This document shows positions 19,243 through 29,734 of a stretch of 60,365 nt of DNA, in pieces. The notes beneath the pieces were generated by a model. That model was not told the DNA's origin. It made no database searches and worked only from the letters and a program-made list of their open reading frames with translations. This DNA comes from an uncultured Planctomycetaceae bacterium (GTDB lineage: Bacteria > Planctomycetota > Planctomycetia > Planctomycetales > Planctomycetaceae), in the NCBI GenBank assembly GCA_937916515.1, contig CALFSX010000260.1, positions 1 to 60,365 on the forward strand, in the 5' to 3' direction. The translations under genes and the position numbers were made by a program. Position 1 is the stretch's first letter, and every line of letters begins with the position of its first letter.

Positions 19243-19276
19243 ATGACCAGAGCCTAAAGCGGAAGGCTCTGGTCAT
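19243..19276 (-). terminator. Rho-independent terminator of the small secreted peptide gene
   Basis: A perfect 13-bp stem (ATGACCAGAGCCT/AGGCTCTGGTCAT) with an 8-base loop. On the minus strand it is followed by ATTTTGTTT. It lies 39 bases past the stop of the gene at 19315-19455. Confidence 0.88.
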
Positions 19277-19314
19277 CGTTACGTTCTTCACAAGCCTGTA
19301 CACTCAACAAACCA

Positions 19315-19455
19315 TTAGCGCACGTGGTGCGTATAGGACGGAGACTGATGCTTTGCGAACGCGATGCGACCAAAGTGAGATTGAGCTTCAACCGATGAAC
19401 CAGCCATGGCAACAAAGCCTGAAACAACCATCAGGGTGACAATGAATTTTCTCAT
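19315..19455 (-). CDS. small secreted peptide, 46 aa
   Basis: The peptide starts MRKFIVTLMVVSGFVAMAGS, a textbook signal peptide with a likely cleavage site at VEA-QS. Cleavage would release a 21- to 23-residue peptide rich in His, Ser and Tyr that ends THHVR. The ATG at 19455 has AAAGGCGAG a few bases upstream. The gene has its own strong terminator, so it looks like an independent transcription unit. I know no homologue. The His residues could bind metal, but that is speculation. Confidence 0.65.
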   Translation of the reverse strand: MRKFIVTLMVVSGFVAMAGSSVEAQSHFGRIAFAKHQSPSYTHHVR

Positions 19456-20167
19456 TAGACTCGCCTTTGAACAGGTAGTTTGTGGACGCAACAGGAAGTC
19501 GAACAAGGCCTTCCAATCTTTTTGTTGCCGTCACTGGAGTTAGGAAATTGCATTTTGCGTGCCACATTTTCGCCACGCGTCCAAAATTGCCTACTACCAT
19601 TTATTACTGGCAATTCGCTGTGTGGCAGATCCCAATGCGGTGTCGTTGCCAGAAAGCGTTTCAGCAGCATGATTGGTTTTCTGCCAACGTGGCAAGCAAT
19701 TTACCAGGCGTCACACGATCATCGGCAACGCCCCATCATCTGCAAATGCCAACAGGCTCAAAGCGTCTGCATAACTTTTCATCAAGAGAAATAGCTTTCA
19801 CATTGTTGGAACCAACAACAAGGGCACCAGAAATGTGGTAACCCATGCCAAGCCTGTCGTCACTTCATCAGTAATTGCTAAAGACGCCGACTGGCATCCA
19901 ATCCTCTCCATCGAACCCGGTTCCGACTGCTCAAAAAATGATTGAACTTCGGAATGGCTTTTGCCTATCGCCCCAACTGGACAGCGCCAGCTTTGACGAA
20001 ACATCCGCATTTCTGTCAGTGACACCATCGGCAGGGCGTTAGCTTCGGTTGGAGCGGATCACGCGAACAAACCAGAGCAAATGCCTTGCGGCCGATAGCG
20101 ACTTGGCGCTGTCCAGCTAACACCGGGGTTTCAAGCTTCCTTTGGCCCAGCAAGTCAGTCTCTCAAA
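19456..20167. other. nhaA upstream region with long-range inverted repeat
   Basis: This 712-bp gap holds no supported gene. CTGGACAGCGCCA at about 19978-19990 is the reverse complement of TGGCGCTGTCCAG at about 20104-20116, so a transcript could fold into a domain of about 140 bases ending 50 bases before the nhaA ATG. The arrangement would suit a structured leader of an ion-transporter gene; the known lithium-sensing nhaA RNAs occupy this kind of position. The identity is unproven. Confidence 0.4.
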
Positions 20168-21388
20168 ATGTCCAGTCCGAAAAAAAACAAAGTTCGAGTC
20201 GATCAGGCTATTCGCTTCCTACTGGAAAACTCTTTACTGCTAATCGGCGGCTCAGCGTTGGCTCTGATCTGGGCGAACGTGAATCCTACGTCGTATCATC
20301 AACTGCTGCATACATCCCTGGCACCAAGCGCCGAGGGTGACAGTTTTTCACTGGTGCATGTCGTCAATGACGGCCTAATGGCGCTGTTCTTCGCGATGGC
20401 GGCAAAGGAGGTCTGGGAATCGCTGTTGCCTGGTGGAGTGCTTTCAAAATGGAAGACAGCTGCAACACCGCTAATGGCAACTCTGGGTGGAGTCGTCATG
20501 CCAGCCACTGTGTATATTGCTGGATGCTGGCTTACCGGACGCTGGGAAGACCTGGGACGTGGCTGGGCAATTCCGTGTGCCACAGATATTGCATTCAGCT
20601 ATCTGGTTGCTCGAATAGTTTTCGGGAACGGACATCCGGCAATCGCTTTCCTGCTGTTACTTGCGATCGCCGATGATGCCGCCGGGCTGTTGATCTTAGC
20701 GATTGCCTACCCTCAGGAAGCGCTACAACCTCAATGGTTGTTGGGAGCTGTAGCCGCGGTCGCATTGGGGATCGCGTTCCGCCGGTTTGGTGTTCGGAGT
20801 TTCTGGTGGTACCTGCTGGGGCCGGGCGTGCTAAGCTGGGTGTCGTTTCACTATTCCGGCGTCCACGCAGCGCTGGGGCTGGTTCCCATCATCACCACGA
20901 TGCCACACAGCAGAACTGATGACGGCTTGTTTGTAGAGTCTTCTGACGACACAGCAAACACGCTTGGTGAATTCGCAAGATGGTGGAAGAATCCAGTTGA
21001 ATTGATCCTTGGGCTTTTCGGTCTGGTCAACGCTGGAGTGGTAATGTCCAACACAGGAACCGCAACATGGCTGGTGCTGAGTGCGTTGCTTCTGGGAAAA
21101 CCACTTGGAATCACGCTCTTTACATTTCTGGGTGAAAAACTGTTTCATCTGGAACGTCCGACCGGCATGACCTACCGCCACGTCGTCACCATGGGTGTTG
21201 TCGCGGGCATTGGGTTCACAGTGGCACTGTTCGTTTCCACAGCGGCGTTTTCTGAGCCGGGAACGATTCAGGACTCGGCAAAAATGGGAGCACTTGGCAG
21301 CTTTGCAGCAGCACTCATCGCTGTCCCGCTTGGACGAATACTCAAGGTGAAGAACGCCGAATCCGGCAACACTTCGCCAAACAGTTAA
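20168..21388 (+). CDS. nhaA: Na+/H+ antiporter NhaA
   Basis: A 406-aa inner-membrane protein with about 12 hydrophobic segments. It exchanges sodium (or lithium) out for protons in. The paired aspartates of the ion site are present in AIADDAAGLLIL (Asp169, Asp170), and the TM4 signature PCATDIAFSYLV carries Asp140, equivalent to Asp133 of the E. coli protein. The length is close to the family norm (about 390). The ATG at 20168 follows a long non-coding leader with a strong inverted repeat. The gene stands alone. A marine lifestyle would explain the need for it. Confidence 0.95.
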   Translation: MSSPKKNKVRVDQAIRFLLENSLLLIGGSALALIWANVNPTSYHQLLHTSLAPSAEGDSFSLVHVVNDGLMALFFAMAAKEVWESLLPGGVLSKWKTAATPLMATLGGVVMPATVYIAGCWLTGRWEDLGRGWAIPCATDIAFSYLVARIVFGNGHPAIAFLLLLAIADDAAGLLILAIAYPQEALQPQWLLGAVAAVALGIAFRRFGVRSFWWYLLGPGVLSWVSFHYSGVHAALGLVPIITTMPHSRTDDGLFVESSDDTANTLGEFARWWKNPVELILGLFGLVNAGVVMSNTGTATWLVLSALLLGKPLGITLFTFLGEKLFHLERPTGMTYRHVVTMGVVAGIGFTVALFVSTAAFSEPGTIQDSAKMGALGSFAAALIAVPLGRILKVKNAESGNTSPNS

Positions 21389-21743
21389 CCGCATTGCCGT
21401 GACGAAACCCAATGGGCCCAGCCTCCAACCGTGGGTGATTGCATCGCAGTTAAAACGGGCCTGCAAAAGAACCGGATTCGCAACAGTTAAACACTTTGGT
21501 GTGCGTAGATCGTGTCACTACAACAGTTGCGATTCAGTACGCCAAGAACAAAACACAAGACGGGGGAGATGCAGCCCAGTGACAATTCAGTAGCTTCGCG
21601 ACACTCCAGATTGCTCCGACCTGCAACTCACGAAATGAATCTGCGTCAATGAACTTGCAGCAGTCGTTACCAAACGAGAACACCCGGCCCGGCATAGGCC
21701 GAGTCGGGTGATATGGAAAATTGAAACCGACCGACAGTGAACG
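21389..21743. other. intergenic with a GC-rich hairpin
   Basis: A 355-bp gap between nhaA and a convergent gene. The only clear structure is an imperfect hairpin at about 21682-21711 (CACCCG with CGGGTG at the base). It may terminate the minus-strand gene, though its T-run is weak. No gene was seen. Confidence 0.45.
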
Positions 21744-22502
21744 TTAGTTCAAGAAAGGACTGCGGGTGGGAACATACTGCGACTGCGGGCTGTTGCGACG
21801 TGAGAGGCTGTAGTCGTCGTAGCCAACTGGTGAGTTCTGGTCATTTATTCGCTGATGATTGAACTGAGCACCTCGACCGCTTCGACGAACGTCGGGACAA
21901 TCACACTGACCATCCGGGCAATCGCAAGCTGGTTTTGTACACTCTCCGCCTCGGCAGTGACCACGATGTCCCTCGCCATTTGCATGGTCGTGTCTGGCAG
22001 GCCGTTCAGCTTGCAATCCGGTCACGGGATCAACCGCAGAAACTGCGGAGTCCCATGAGGTTGTTAAGGCACTGCGAGAAGAATATGGTGCACGCCCGGC
22101 AGAACCGTAGTTCTGGTCGTAATTTCTCTGACCACGATACGACGCACTATCAGCGCCCATACCAGAACTGCCGGGTCGAACAGTACACTGCCCATCGGCA
22201 CAAGCTCCCGGGTAGCCCCGGCTATTGCTCAAACCTCGGTTCAGACTACTGTTATAACCATTAGCGTTAGTATTGGTAAGTCGATATCGCTGATCCATCG
22301 ATTGCTGATCCTGCCATTGTGGAGCCATTGCAGGTCCAAACTGGCCCGAATAACGGCTCGGCGGGTATCCATCAGGGCTTGAGCGAATCGTGTTATCAGC
22401 GGTATCTCCAAAATACTGAGCTCGAGCTGATGAACTTGTGCCGGAAAGACAAACGCAGGCCAACAAACCAGCCGCAAGAGTTTTCAATGTTGAAGAATTC
22501 AT
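21744..22502 (-). CDS. secreted Gly/Ser/Tyr-rich protein with Cys/His cluster
   Basis: A 252-aa exported protein. Its signal peptide is MNSSTLKTLAAGLLACVCLS with a likely cleavage after ARA. The mature part is low in complexity and rich in Gly, Ser, Asn, Gln, Tyr and Arg, suggesting a disordered or surface-matrix protein. One CxxxxC pair occurs in the middle (GACADGQCTV), and a dense cluster lies near the C-terminus: HDHANGEGHRGHCRGGEC, then ACDCPDGQCDCPDV. The spacing and density of Cys and His suggest metal binding or disulfide cross-links. There is no membrane anchor. I do not recognise a family. Confidence 0.72.
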   Translation of the reverse strand: MNSSTLKTLAAGLLACVCLSGTSSSARAQYFGDTADNTIRSSPDGYPPSRYSGQFGPAMAPQWQDQQSMDQRYRLTNTNANGYNSSLNRGLSNSRGYPGACADGQCTVRPGSSGMGADSASYRGQRNYDQNYGSAGRAPYSSRSALTTSWDSAVSAVDPVTGLQAERPARHDHANGEGHRGHCRGGECTKPACDCPDGQCDCPDVRRSGRGAQFNHQRINDQNSPVGYDDYSLSRRNSPQSQYVPTRSPFLN

Positions 22503-22906
22503 GTGACGTTCTTTCGCAAATTGATTGTGAAACGGACGCTGGCAAAAGTCGGACCAGAAGTGGAACCCGCTGTCAGCGACTGTTGCAAGTTCAAGTCGTC
22601 GTCTATCCGACCCAACTCAAATCTCGTCAACGCCATAACTACATTGCGAACGGTGTGCCAAACGCAAAGCACCTGCTCTTGCCAGCATTTTCACACCCCA
22701 AAGTTACTACAGGCAAGTTAAGCGAACCTTTTCGTGTAACAATGGAAGTGGCCATTTGTAATTTATAGCGAGCATGGTCACATAAAGTACAAGGCACGCC
22801 CTGGTGACTTGGCAACATCAGGCAATGCGACCACGTCAGCAAAGTATGCAAACGTCTAAACGAACGTCGCAGGAATACTTGTGAAGATTACCTCAGCTAA
22901 CCGAGA
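22503..22906. other. intergenic, nothing recognised
   Basis: A 404-bp gap between two minus-strand genes. No open frame with family character, terminator or repeat was found. It should contain the promoter of the secreted-protein gene. Confidence 0.4.
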
Positions 22907-23443
22907 TCACTTTTTCACGGGACGAAACGCGACAATCTGATCCTCGTTGGTTTCCAGGTACGGTCCACCAATCAGGTCAATGCAATAGGGTATCGCAGGA
23001 AACACGGCATCAAGACATTCGGCGATTGCCTTCGGCTGCCCAGGCAAATTGACAATCAGACAGCCAGCTCGAATTCCGGCAGTCTGGCGTGACAGAATTG
23101 CAGTCGCCACTTTTTCAAGTGACACCTTTCGCATCAGTTCCCCAAAACCAGGCATCAGTTTTTCGCAAACGGCTTCAGTGGCTTCAGGAGTCACATCTCG
23201 AGCAGCCGGGCCGGTGCCGCCTGTTGTGATGACAAGGCAACAGTCTTCGACGTCCACTAAGTTTCTCAGGCTGGCTTCAATGGTGTGTTGGTCATCGCTG
23301 ACAACAACCGCCTTCGCCACCCACGAACTTGCCAGCACTCGCTCCAGATAGTCACGGATTGCGGGACCGCCTTTGTCTTCGTATTCACCCCGACTGGCTC
23401 GATCGGAGACTGTTAAAATGCCAATATTTGCAGAAGAGTTCAT
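22907..23443 (-). CDS. mog: molybdopterin adenylyltransferase (MogA/MoaB type)
   Basis: The 178-aa cytoplasmic enzyme adenylylates molybdopterin before molybdenum insertion. The MoaB/Mog fold signatures are visible: NIGILTVSDRASRGEYEDKGGP at the start, VITTGGTGPAARDVTPEAT in the middle (the MPT-binding TTGGTG loop and the DVT-PE motif), and GCLIVNLPGQPKAI near the end. I chose the ATG at 23443; a GTG two codons upstream is also possible. No other molybdenum cofactor genes are adjacent, so the pathway must be completed elsewhere. Confidence 0.92.
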   Translation of the reverse strand: MNSSANIGILTVSDRASRGEYEDKGGPAIRDYLERVLASSWVAKAVVVSDDQHTIEASLRNLVDVEDCCLVITTGGTGPAARDVTPEATEAVCEKLMPGFGELMRKVSLEKVATAILSRQTAGIRAGCLIVNLPGQPKAIAECLDAVFPAIPYCIDLIGGPYLETNEDQIVAFRPVKK

Positions 23444-23978
23444 GCACACACCGTGTCTGGAAACGCTGAATTTTGCAGTTTTGCGAATAACTTATCACAG
23501 CTGGAAACGTGATCACCCCCGGGGGGACGGCTACATCTAACGAACACCAAGGGAAACGAGCAAGCGTTCGCAGCTGATTATTGCGGCGGAGTAGTTCAGC
23601 ATGACTCAGTTTTCTCAATAAGTGGTAAAACAAAGTTTCCGGTTAGTCATTCAGCGTCGGGGCGCAGGGCGATGAGTTGCGGCAAATCCGTCGCAAAACT
23701 GGCGTTCCTTCGCAGTCGACCGCCAGCAGTGGTAGCTGAAAGATGCGGCAAATCACCGTTCGCACGCCAATCATTGGAACCCAGTGGCACAATCGTCGTA
23801 ATTCCCGTCATGTGAATGCCCGCAGAGCTTCCCATCCAGTATAGTCTGTCTATCATGCAGAGACCGACTCACGGACGGAGGGGTATTGAAGGATTGACGC
23901 AGATATCCGAATGTGCCCCGCCGATATGTTATTCAGGGGTCTTTTGTTCATCGAACCTGTTTGCCTTAACGTTTCCTC
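23444..23978. other. divergent intergenic region between mog and sucA
   Basis: These 535 bases should hold the promoters of mog (leftward) and sucA (rightward). A perfect palindrome CCCCCGGGGG lies near 23516. A 69-codon minus-strand frame at 23647-23856 has no recognisable features and is not called. Confidence 0.4.
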
Positions 23979-26864
23979 ATGTCATCCTCATCTCAACAGC
24001 CTGCGGCGGCTCCGTTTTTTCTGGATAATTCGCCTGCTGACGAAGCTCAACCGCGACGCCGGCTGTCCGAGTTAAGCACTCAAAGCCTGGCATTTGTTGA
24101 AGAACAATATGCCGATTATCTGCACGACAGAAATTCGGTTTCCCCCGAATGGCGTGAATATTTTGACGAAATTCAGGCCGGGCACGAGGAAATTACCGCA
24201 GCCGTTCTGCAGACGCCATTTGAACACGACAGCATTTTCCACCGAAAAACGGCAGCCAATGGGGCTGCAATTGAAGTGGATGGCGTCGCGTCCGCAGACA
24301 GAACAGTGCTGCGGGAACGCCTGGACCAAATGATCCGCAACTTTCGAGTGCGTGGTCACATTATTGCTCAAATCGACCCGCTGCAGGCCAAACGCCCGGA
24401 ACCTCCCGAATTGGATCCTGAGTTCTACGGTTTCACCGAAGAGCACATGAACATCAAATTTTCCACCGAATGGTCGGGCGGAACACAAGAAAGCACTCTG
24501 CGAGAAATTGTGGAATGGCTGCAGATGACCTATTGCCGGTCGATTGGCGTGCAGTTCATGCACATCGACAGCCTGCAGGTTCGAGCATGGTTGCGAGACC
24601 AAATGGAACAATGCGGCAACCGCATCGTTCTTTCCCGAGACGAACAGGTTCGAATTCTGACGCGGCTTAGCGACGCCGTGATGTTTGAAGAATTCGTCCA
24701 GAAGAAATACGTGGGCGCAAAGAGCTTCTCACTGGAAGGAGCTGAAAGCCTGATTCCGTTGCTCGACATGGCAATTGAACGCTCGGGCAAGCAAGGTATC
24801 GATCAAATCGTCATGGGCATGGCTCACCGGGGCCGCCTGAACGTTTTGGCAAACATCATGGGAAAACGCCCCAGCCGCATTTTCCGAGAATTCGACGATC
24901 GCGACCCACAGCTGCACATGGGCGGCGGTGACGTAAAATATCACCTGGGATATAGCTCAGACTGGAAAACTGCCTGCGGCAAAGAAGTTCACCTGACACT
25001 GTGCTTTAACCCAAGCCACCTTGAATTCGTTAACCCCGTGGCACTGGGACGCCTGCGAGCGAAACAGGATCACAAAGAGGATTACGATCGCCGCAACAGT
25101 ATGGCAATCTTAATCCACGGCGACGCGGCATTCGCCGGCGAAGGCGTGGCTCAGGAAACTCTGAACCTCAGCGAACTCTGCGGCTATCGCACGGGCGGCA
25201 CGCTGCACATTATCGTCAACAATCAAATTGGTTTTACAACGTCCGCAACGGAAGCTCGTTCCTGCACTTACGCGACAGATGTTGCTCGGATGCTGCAGAT
25301 CCCGATCTTTCACGTTAACGGCGAAGACCCGGAAGCTGTTGCTCAGGTTGTCAAGCTGGCGATGGATTTTCGTGAGCGTTTTCAACGCGACGTCGTCATC
25401 GACATGTACTGCTTCCGTCGTCGAGGCCACAACGAAGGCGATGAGCCGGCATTCACTCAGCCAACCATGTACCAGATGATTCGACAGCGCAAAACCGCTT
25501 TCGAAAGTTATTTGGACAGCATGCTGTCGCTAAACGAGCTAACACGAGAAGAAGCCGACGAAATTGTCGAACATCGCGCTCAGATGCTGGAAGACGAATT
25601 GGCAGAAGCTCGAGGAGACAATTTCAAACCGTTATCCGACAGCGGTGGGGGCACCTGGCGAAATTATTTCGGCGGGCCTGTTTCCAATGCAGACGTTGTC
25701 AACACAGCTGTTAGTCCAGCCGAAATCAAACGCATCGTTGGCACCATCAGCACTCCCCCTAAAGGATTCGCTCCGCACCCGCGACTTGTTCGCGTTCTGC
25801 AACTGCGCCAGCAAATGGCCACCGGCGAAGTTCCATTCGATTGGGGCACGGCCGAACTTGCCGCGTTGGGAGCATTGATTGCTGAAGGCCGCCAACTGCG
25901 TTTCAGTGGTCAGGATGTACGCCGAGGAACATTCAGTCATCGACATGCAGCGTTGTACGATTCCAATGATGGTCGAGCGTGGATCGGCTTGAACCAATTG
26001 GCTACACGCCCGGAACTGGTGGAATTGCATAACAGCCCGCTTTCGGAAATCGGAGTACTGGGGTTCGAATACGGTTACAGCCTCGATCGCCCCGCTGGGC
26101 TTACCATCTGGGAAGCTCAATTTGGCGACTTCGTTAACACTGCTCAGGTGATTATTGACCAATTCATCTGCAGTGCAGAAGACAAATGGAAACGGCTTAG
26201 CGGCCTTGTCATGTTGCTGCCGCACGGTTTCGAAGGGCAGGGGCCTGAACATTCCAGCGCACGGCTGGAACGATTTTTAACGTTGGCCGCTGAAGACAAC
26301 ATGCAAATTGCGGTACCGACAACGCCATCGCAATACTTCCACCTGTTGCGTCGCCAAACGCTTCGCATGTGGAAGAAGCCACTGGTTGTAATGACGCCCA
26401 AGAGTCTGCTGAGACACAAGGATGCGGTATCGCCACTTTCTGAATTGACTGGTGGGCACTTCCAGGAAGTCATCCCAGACTCCCAACAGGGCACCACCGA
26501 AAACGTCAAACGCGTTCTGATGTGCAGCGGCAAGATCTACTACGAACTGGAAAGCCTGCGACAGGAACAGAATCGTAGCGATATCGCCATTGTGCGAATG
26601 GAGCAGCTTTATCCACTGCCACAGGAACTACTGCAGAAAACTCTGGATGCATACGGATCGGAAGTCCCCGTTTTCTGGGTCCAGGAAGAACCTCGAAATA
26701 TGGGGGCGTGGTACTACCTTCGCGTTCGCTTTGGCGACACGATCTACGGCCACACCCTACAGGGAATTTCACGTCCGGAATCAGCCAGTCCTGCAACCGG
26801 ATCAGGATCAAGTCACAAAATCGAACAACAGGCCATTCTAAAACAGGCATTTGAAATCGAATGA
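23979..26864 (+). CDS. sucA: 2-oxoglutarate dehydrogenase E1 component
   Basis: This thiamine-diphosphate enzyme (961 aa) decarboxylates 2-oxoglutarate and passes the succinyl group to E2 in the TCA cycle. The N-terminal E2-binding motif region [20 protein letters not shown] is present, followed by the catalytic core: [19 protein letters not shown], the ThDP-binding [28 protein letters not shown], and [15 protein letters not shown]. The transketolase-like domain ([32 protein letters not shown]) follows. The length is near that of E. coli SucA (933). The stop overlaps the sucB start (ATGA), giving translational coupling. Confidence 0.96.
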   Translation: MSSSSQQPAAAPFFLDNSPADEAQPRRRLSELSTQSLAFVEEQYADYLHDRNSVSPEWREYFDEIQAGHEEITAAVLQTPFEHDSIFHRKTAANGAAIEVDGVASADRTVLRERLDQMIRNFRVRGHIIAQIDPLQAKRPEPPELDPEFYGFTEEHMNIKFSTEWSGGTQESTLREIVEWLQMTYCRSIGVQFMHIDSLQVRAWLRDQMEQCGNRIVLSRDEQVRILTRLSDAVMFEEFVQKKYVGAKSFSLEGAESLIPLLDMAIERSGKQGIDQIVMGMAHRGRLNVLANIMGKRPSRIFREFDDRDPQLHMGGGDVKYHLGYSSDWKTACGKEVHLTLCFNPSHLEFVNPVALGRLRAKQDHKEDYDRRNSMAILIHGDAAFAGEGVAQETLNLSELCGYRTGGTLHIIVNNQIGFTTSATEARSCTYATDVARMLQIPIFHVNGEDPEAVAQVVKLAMDFRERFQRDVVIDMYCFRRRGHNEGDEPAFTQPTMYQMIRQRKTAFESYLDSMLSLNELTREEADEIVEHRAQMLEDELAEARGDNFKPLSDSGGGTWRNYFGGPVSNADVVNTAVSPAEIKRIVGTISTPPKGFAPHPRLVRVLQLRQQMATGEVPFDWGTAELAALGALIAEGRQLRFSGQDVRRGTFSHRHAALYDSNDGRAWIGLNQLATRPELVELHNSPLSEIGVLGFEYGYSLDRPAGLTIWEAQFGDFVNTAQVIIDQFICSAEDKWKRLSGLVMLLPHGFEGQGPEHSSARLERFLTLAAEDNMQIAVPTTPSQYFHLLRRQTLRMWKKPLVVMTPKSLLRHKDAVSPLSELTGGHFQEVIPDSQQGTTENVKRVLMCSGKIYYELESLRQEQNRSDIAIVRMEQLYPLPQELLQKTLDAYGSEVPVFWVQEEPRNMGAWYYLRVRFGDTIYGHTLQGISRPESASPATGSGSSHKIEQQAILKQAFEIE

Positions 26865-28054
26865 GCAACGAAGTAGAAATTAAGATACCGGCTGTTGGCG
26901 AATCCATCAGCGAAGTGTTCATCGGCGAATGGTACGTCGGTGAGGGCGCGTTCGTCGCTCTGGACGGCAACGTAGTCGGACTGGAAACCGACAAGGCCAC
27001 GTTTGATGTACCGGCACCAGTTTCGGGCAAGATCACTCGCGTGCTGAAATCCGCTGGAGATACTGCTGCGATCGGTGAAGTTGTTGGTTACATGGTAGCC
27101 GCTGAAGCTCCCGCCAGTGCGGCTCCTGCAGCCAGCGCGCCATCGGCCCCCGCAACGCCGCCTCCTCAGGCAGCTACCGCTACTGCGACAAGTCAGCCAG
27201 CAGGCGGCCATGTCATGCCAGCCGCAGAACGCATGATGGAAACCAACAAACTGGCCTCCGGTTCTGTTGCAGGCAGTGGTCCTGGCGGACGAGTTCTAAA
27301 GGAAGACGTTGCTCGCCATTTGAAAAATGGTGGATCTGGTGCGGCTGGTGGCAATCGCGAAACCAAGTCTGTTCCGCTAAGCCCTATCCGACAAACAATC
27401 GCTCGTCGACTCGTAAGCGCTCAGCAAACTGCTGCTCTGCTGACAACTTTCAATGAAATCGACATGTTCGCCGTCAAAGAACTTCGACAGAAGTACAAAG
27501 ACGTATTCGAACGCAAGTACGGCATCAAGCTGGGCTTTATGTCGATTTTTGTGCGAGCAGTCGTGGATGCTCTGGAAGAATTTCCTGCCATCAATGCTCA
27601 AATGGACGGCAACAAACTGCTATACCACAACTATTGCGATATTGGAATCGCTGTTGGTGGCGGCAAAGGACTTGTTGTACCCGTGCTTCGCAACGCGGAA
27701 AACATGAGCTTCGCGGAAATCGAACACGCCATCATCGACTTTGCAGTGCGAGCCAAGAAGAATCAGATCAGCCTGGAAGAACTCGAAGGCGGAACCTTCA
27801 CCATCACCAATGGTGGAGTCTATGGTTCATTGATGTCAACTCCCATCGTTAACCCACCACAAAGCGGTGTGCTGGGAATGCACGGAATCGTCGATCGCCC
27901 AGTGGCCGTCAACGGGGAAGTTGTCATTCGCCCCATGATGTACGTCGCACTAACTTACGATCATCGCGTGGTCGATGGTAAAGACGCCGTTTCGTTCCTG
28001 AAACGAGTCAAAGATATTGTCGAAGATCCAGCGCGTTTGATTCTGGAAGTTTGA
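26861..28054 (+). CDS. sucB: dihydrolipoyllysine succinyltransferase, E2 of 2-oxoglutarate dehydrogenase
   Basis: This 397-aa core protein accepts the succinyl group on its lipoyl arm and transfers it to CoA. The lipoyl domain (1-80) carries the modified Lys45 in [11 protein letters not shown]. An Ala/Pro linker leads to the peripheral-subunit-binding domain ([13 protein letters not shown] ... [15 protein letters not shown]), followed by the catalytic domain with the active-site His368 and Asp372 in [12 protein letters not shown]. It begins four bases inside sucA. A hairpin with a T-run follows directly, so the transcript can end here. Confidence 0.96.
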   Translation: MSNEVEIKIPAVGESISEVFIGEWYVGEGAFVALDGNVVGLETDKATFDVPAPVSGKITRVLKSAGDTAAIGEVVGYMVAAEAPASAAPAASAPSAPATPPPQAATATATSQPAGGHVMPAAERMMETNKLASGSVAGSGPGGRVLKEDVARHLKNGGSGAAGGNRETKSVPLSPIRQTIARRLVSAQQTAALLTTFNEIDMFAVKELRQKYKDVFERKYGIKLGFMSIFVRAVVDALEEFPAINAQMDGNKLLYHNYCDIGIAVGGGKGLVVPVLRNAENMSFAEIEHAIIDFAVRAKKNQISLEELEGGTFTITNGGVYGSLMSTPIVNPPQSGVLGMHGIVDRPVAVNGEVVIRPMMYVALTYDHRVVDGKDAVSFLKRVKDIVEDPARLILEV

Positions 28055-28060
28055 TCCCGC

Positions 28061-28093
28061 AAGGCAGCAGCCGCAAACTGCTGCCATCTTTTT
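28061..28093 (+). terminator. Rho-independent terminator between sucB and lpdA
   Basis: GGCAGCAG at 28063-28070 pairs with CTGCTGCC at 28078-28085 across a 7-base loop, followed by ATCTTTTT. It may fully end the sucAB message or allow partial read-through to lpdA 150 bases later. Confidence 0.8.
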
Positions 28094-28244
28094 CCATCCG
28101 AGTTTCACGCAGCATTGCTGGGAAACTTCATGAAACCGGCTGGCCCCAGACTGCCTGCGTACCAATCGCAGCTTATCGATTTTCATACCGACGTTTACTG
28201 AGGCGTAATCTGGCCGACTGCCGATTACGATTCGACTTCAAGCT

Positions 28245-29633
28245 ATGTCTGATTCATTCGACCTGATTGTTATCGGTGCTGGTCCTGGCGGTTACGTTGC
28301 CGCAATTCGTGCTTCTCAACTGGGCCTGAAAGCGGCCGTTATTGAGCGGGAACAAAAGCTGGGCGGAACGTGTCTGCGAGTCGGTTGTATCCCCAGCAAG
28401 GCATTGCTGGAAACGACGGAGCTATATGAACAGTCTAAAGAACACTTCGCAGAACGTGGGCTGATCGCCGGCGATGTGACGTTCGACATTCCTAAAATGA
28501 TGTCGCACAAAGATGGAGTGGTGGCACAACTGGATGGCGGTATTCAGGGCCTGCTGCGCAAGAACAAGGTCGAACGCTTTTTCGGTCATGGGAAACTGCT
28601 GGGGCAGGGCAGAGTCGAAGTCACTACAGAATCTGGTGCTCAACAACTTTCCGCCAAGCATATTCTGGTTGCCACTGGCAGCGTTTCAACGGCGTTTCCG
28701 GGCATGGAACCGGATGGCGACCGCATCGGCACAAGCACTGAAGCTCTGTCATGGCCAGAGGTTCCAACGCACCTGGTGGTGATTGGTGCGGGTGTGATTG
28801 GCCTGGAACTCGGTACCGTCTGGAGACGTCTCGGAGCAAAGGTTACCGTTCTGGAATATCTGCCTCGAATTCTGCCAGGCACAGATTCGCAAGTGGCAAA
28901 GGAAGCTCAAAAGATACTTGAAAAGCAGGGAATGGAATTTCACCTCGGTACAAAAGTGCAGAAGGTATCTTCCGACGGAAAAAGCTGCACGGTTGAAGTG
29001 GAAGGTGCTGATGCGATCAAATGTGATCGAGTGCTGATCGCTGTTGGGCGACGCCCCTGCACAGACAACCTGGGACTAGATGTTGCCGGCGTTGTCTGCG
29101 ACAAGCGAGGCTTCATTCAGATCAATTCTTCGTACCAGACGACCGCCGCGGGCGTGTACGCAATCGGCGACGTCGTTGGCGGAGCAATGTTGGCGCACAA
29201 AGCAGAAGAAGAAGGCATCGCGTGCGTTGAAAAAATCGCCACCGGACATGGACACGTCAATTACGGAGCGATCCCTGGAGTTATCTACACGTCTCCTGAA
29301 ATCGCTTCCGTGGGCGAAACAGAAGACGCCTTGAAGGAACGCGGACACAACTACAAGGTCGGTCGCTTTACATTCGCCGCAAATGGTCGAGCCCGCGCAG
29401 CTGGCCATATGGAAGGCTTCGTGAAGATTCTTGCGGACGCTGAAACCGATCGAGTTCTTGGTGTCCACATCATCGGAGCTCACGCGGGAGAACTGATCGC
29501 CGAAGCTGCCGTCGCTATGGAATTCGGCGCCAGCAGCGAAGATCTCGCCCGAACCTGCCACGCGCATCCGACTTTAGCAGAAGCCGTCAAAGAAGCCGCG
29601 ATGGCTGTCGATAAACGGGCCATCCATTCGTAG
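28245..29633 (+). CDS. lpdA: dihydrolipoyl dehydrogenase (E3)
   Basis: This FAD flavoprotein (462 aa) reoxidises the dihydrolipoyl arm of E2 and passes electrons to NAD+. The N-terminal FAD motif is GAGPGGYVAA (11-20), and the redox-active disulfide lies in GGTCLRVGCIPSKALL (Cys43, Cys48). The NAD-binding GAGVIGLELGTVW is in the middle and the second FAD contact is YAIGDVVGGAMLAHKA. The catalytic His-Glu pair is in HAHPTLAEA (His441, Glu446) of the C-terminal dimer domain. A terminator separates it from sucB, so it likely has its own promoter and may serve other 2-oxoacid complexes too. Confidence 0.96.
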   Translation: MSDSFDLIVIGAGPGGYVAAIRASQLGLKAAVIEREQKLGGTCLRVGCIPSKALLETTELYEQSKEHFAERGLIAGDVTFDIPKMMSHKDGVVAQLDGGIQGLLRKNKVERFFGHGKLLGQGRVEVTTESGAQQLSAKHILVATGSVSTAFPGMEPDGDRIGTSTEALSWPEVPTHLVVIGAGVIGLELGTVWRRLGAKVTVLEYLPRILPGTDSQVAKEAQKILEKQGMEFHLGTKVQKVSSDGKSCTVEVEGADAIKCDRVLIAVGRRPCTDNLGLDVAGVVCDKRGFIQINSSYQTTAAGVYAIGDVVGGAMLAHKAEEEGIACVEKIATGHGHVNYGAIPGVIYTSPEIASVGETEDALKERGHNYKVGRFTFAANGRARAAGHMEGFVKILADAETDRVLGVHIIGAHAGELIAEAAVAMEFGASSEDLARTCHAHPTLAEAVKEAAMAVDKRAIHS

Positions 29634-29734
29634 ATCAACATCATCAACGATCGTGTTGACATGACTGCATAGAAGCGTCGCCACACAGTTGCATACTGAC
29701 GCGTTTTCAAAACGAGTTCCGTTTTTTTCTAAAA

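Noticed and set aside
23647-23856. 69-codon minus-strand frame divergent to sucA
   Set aside because: No motif, weak start, and it sits where the sucA and mog promoters should be.
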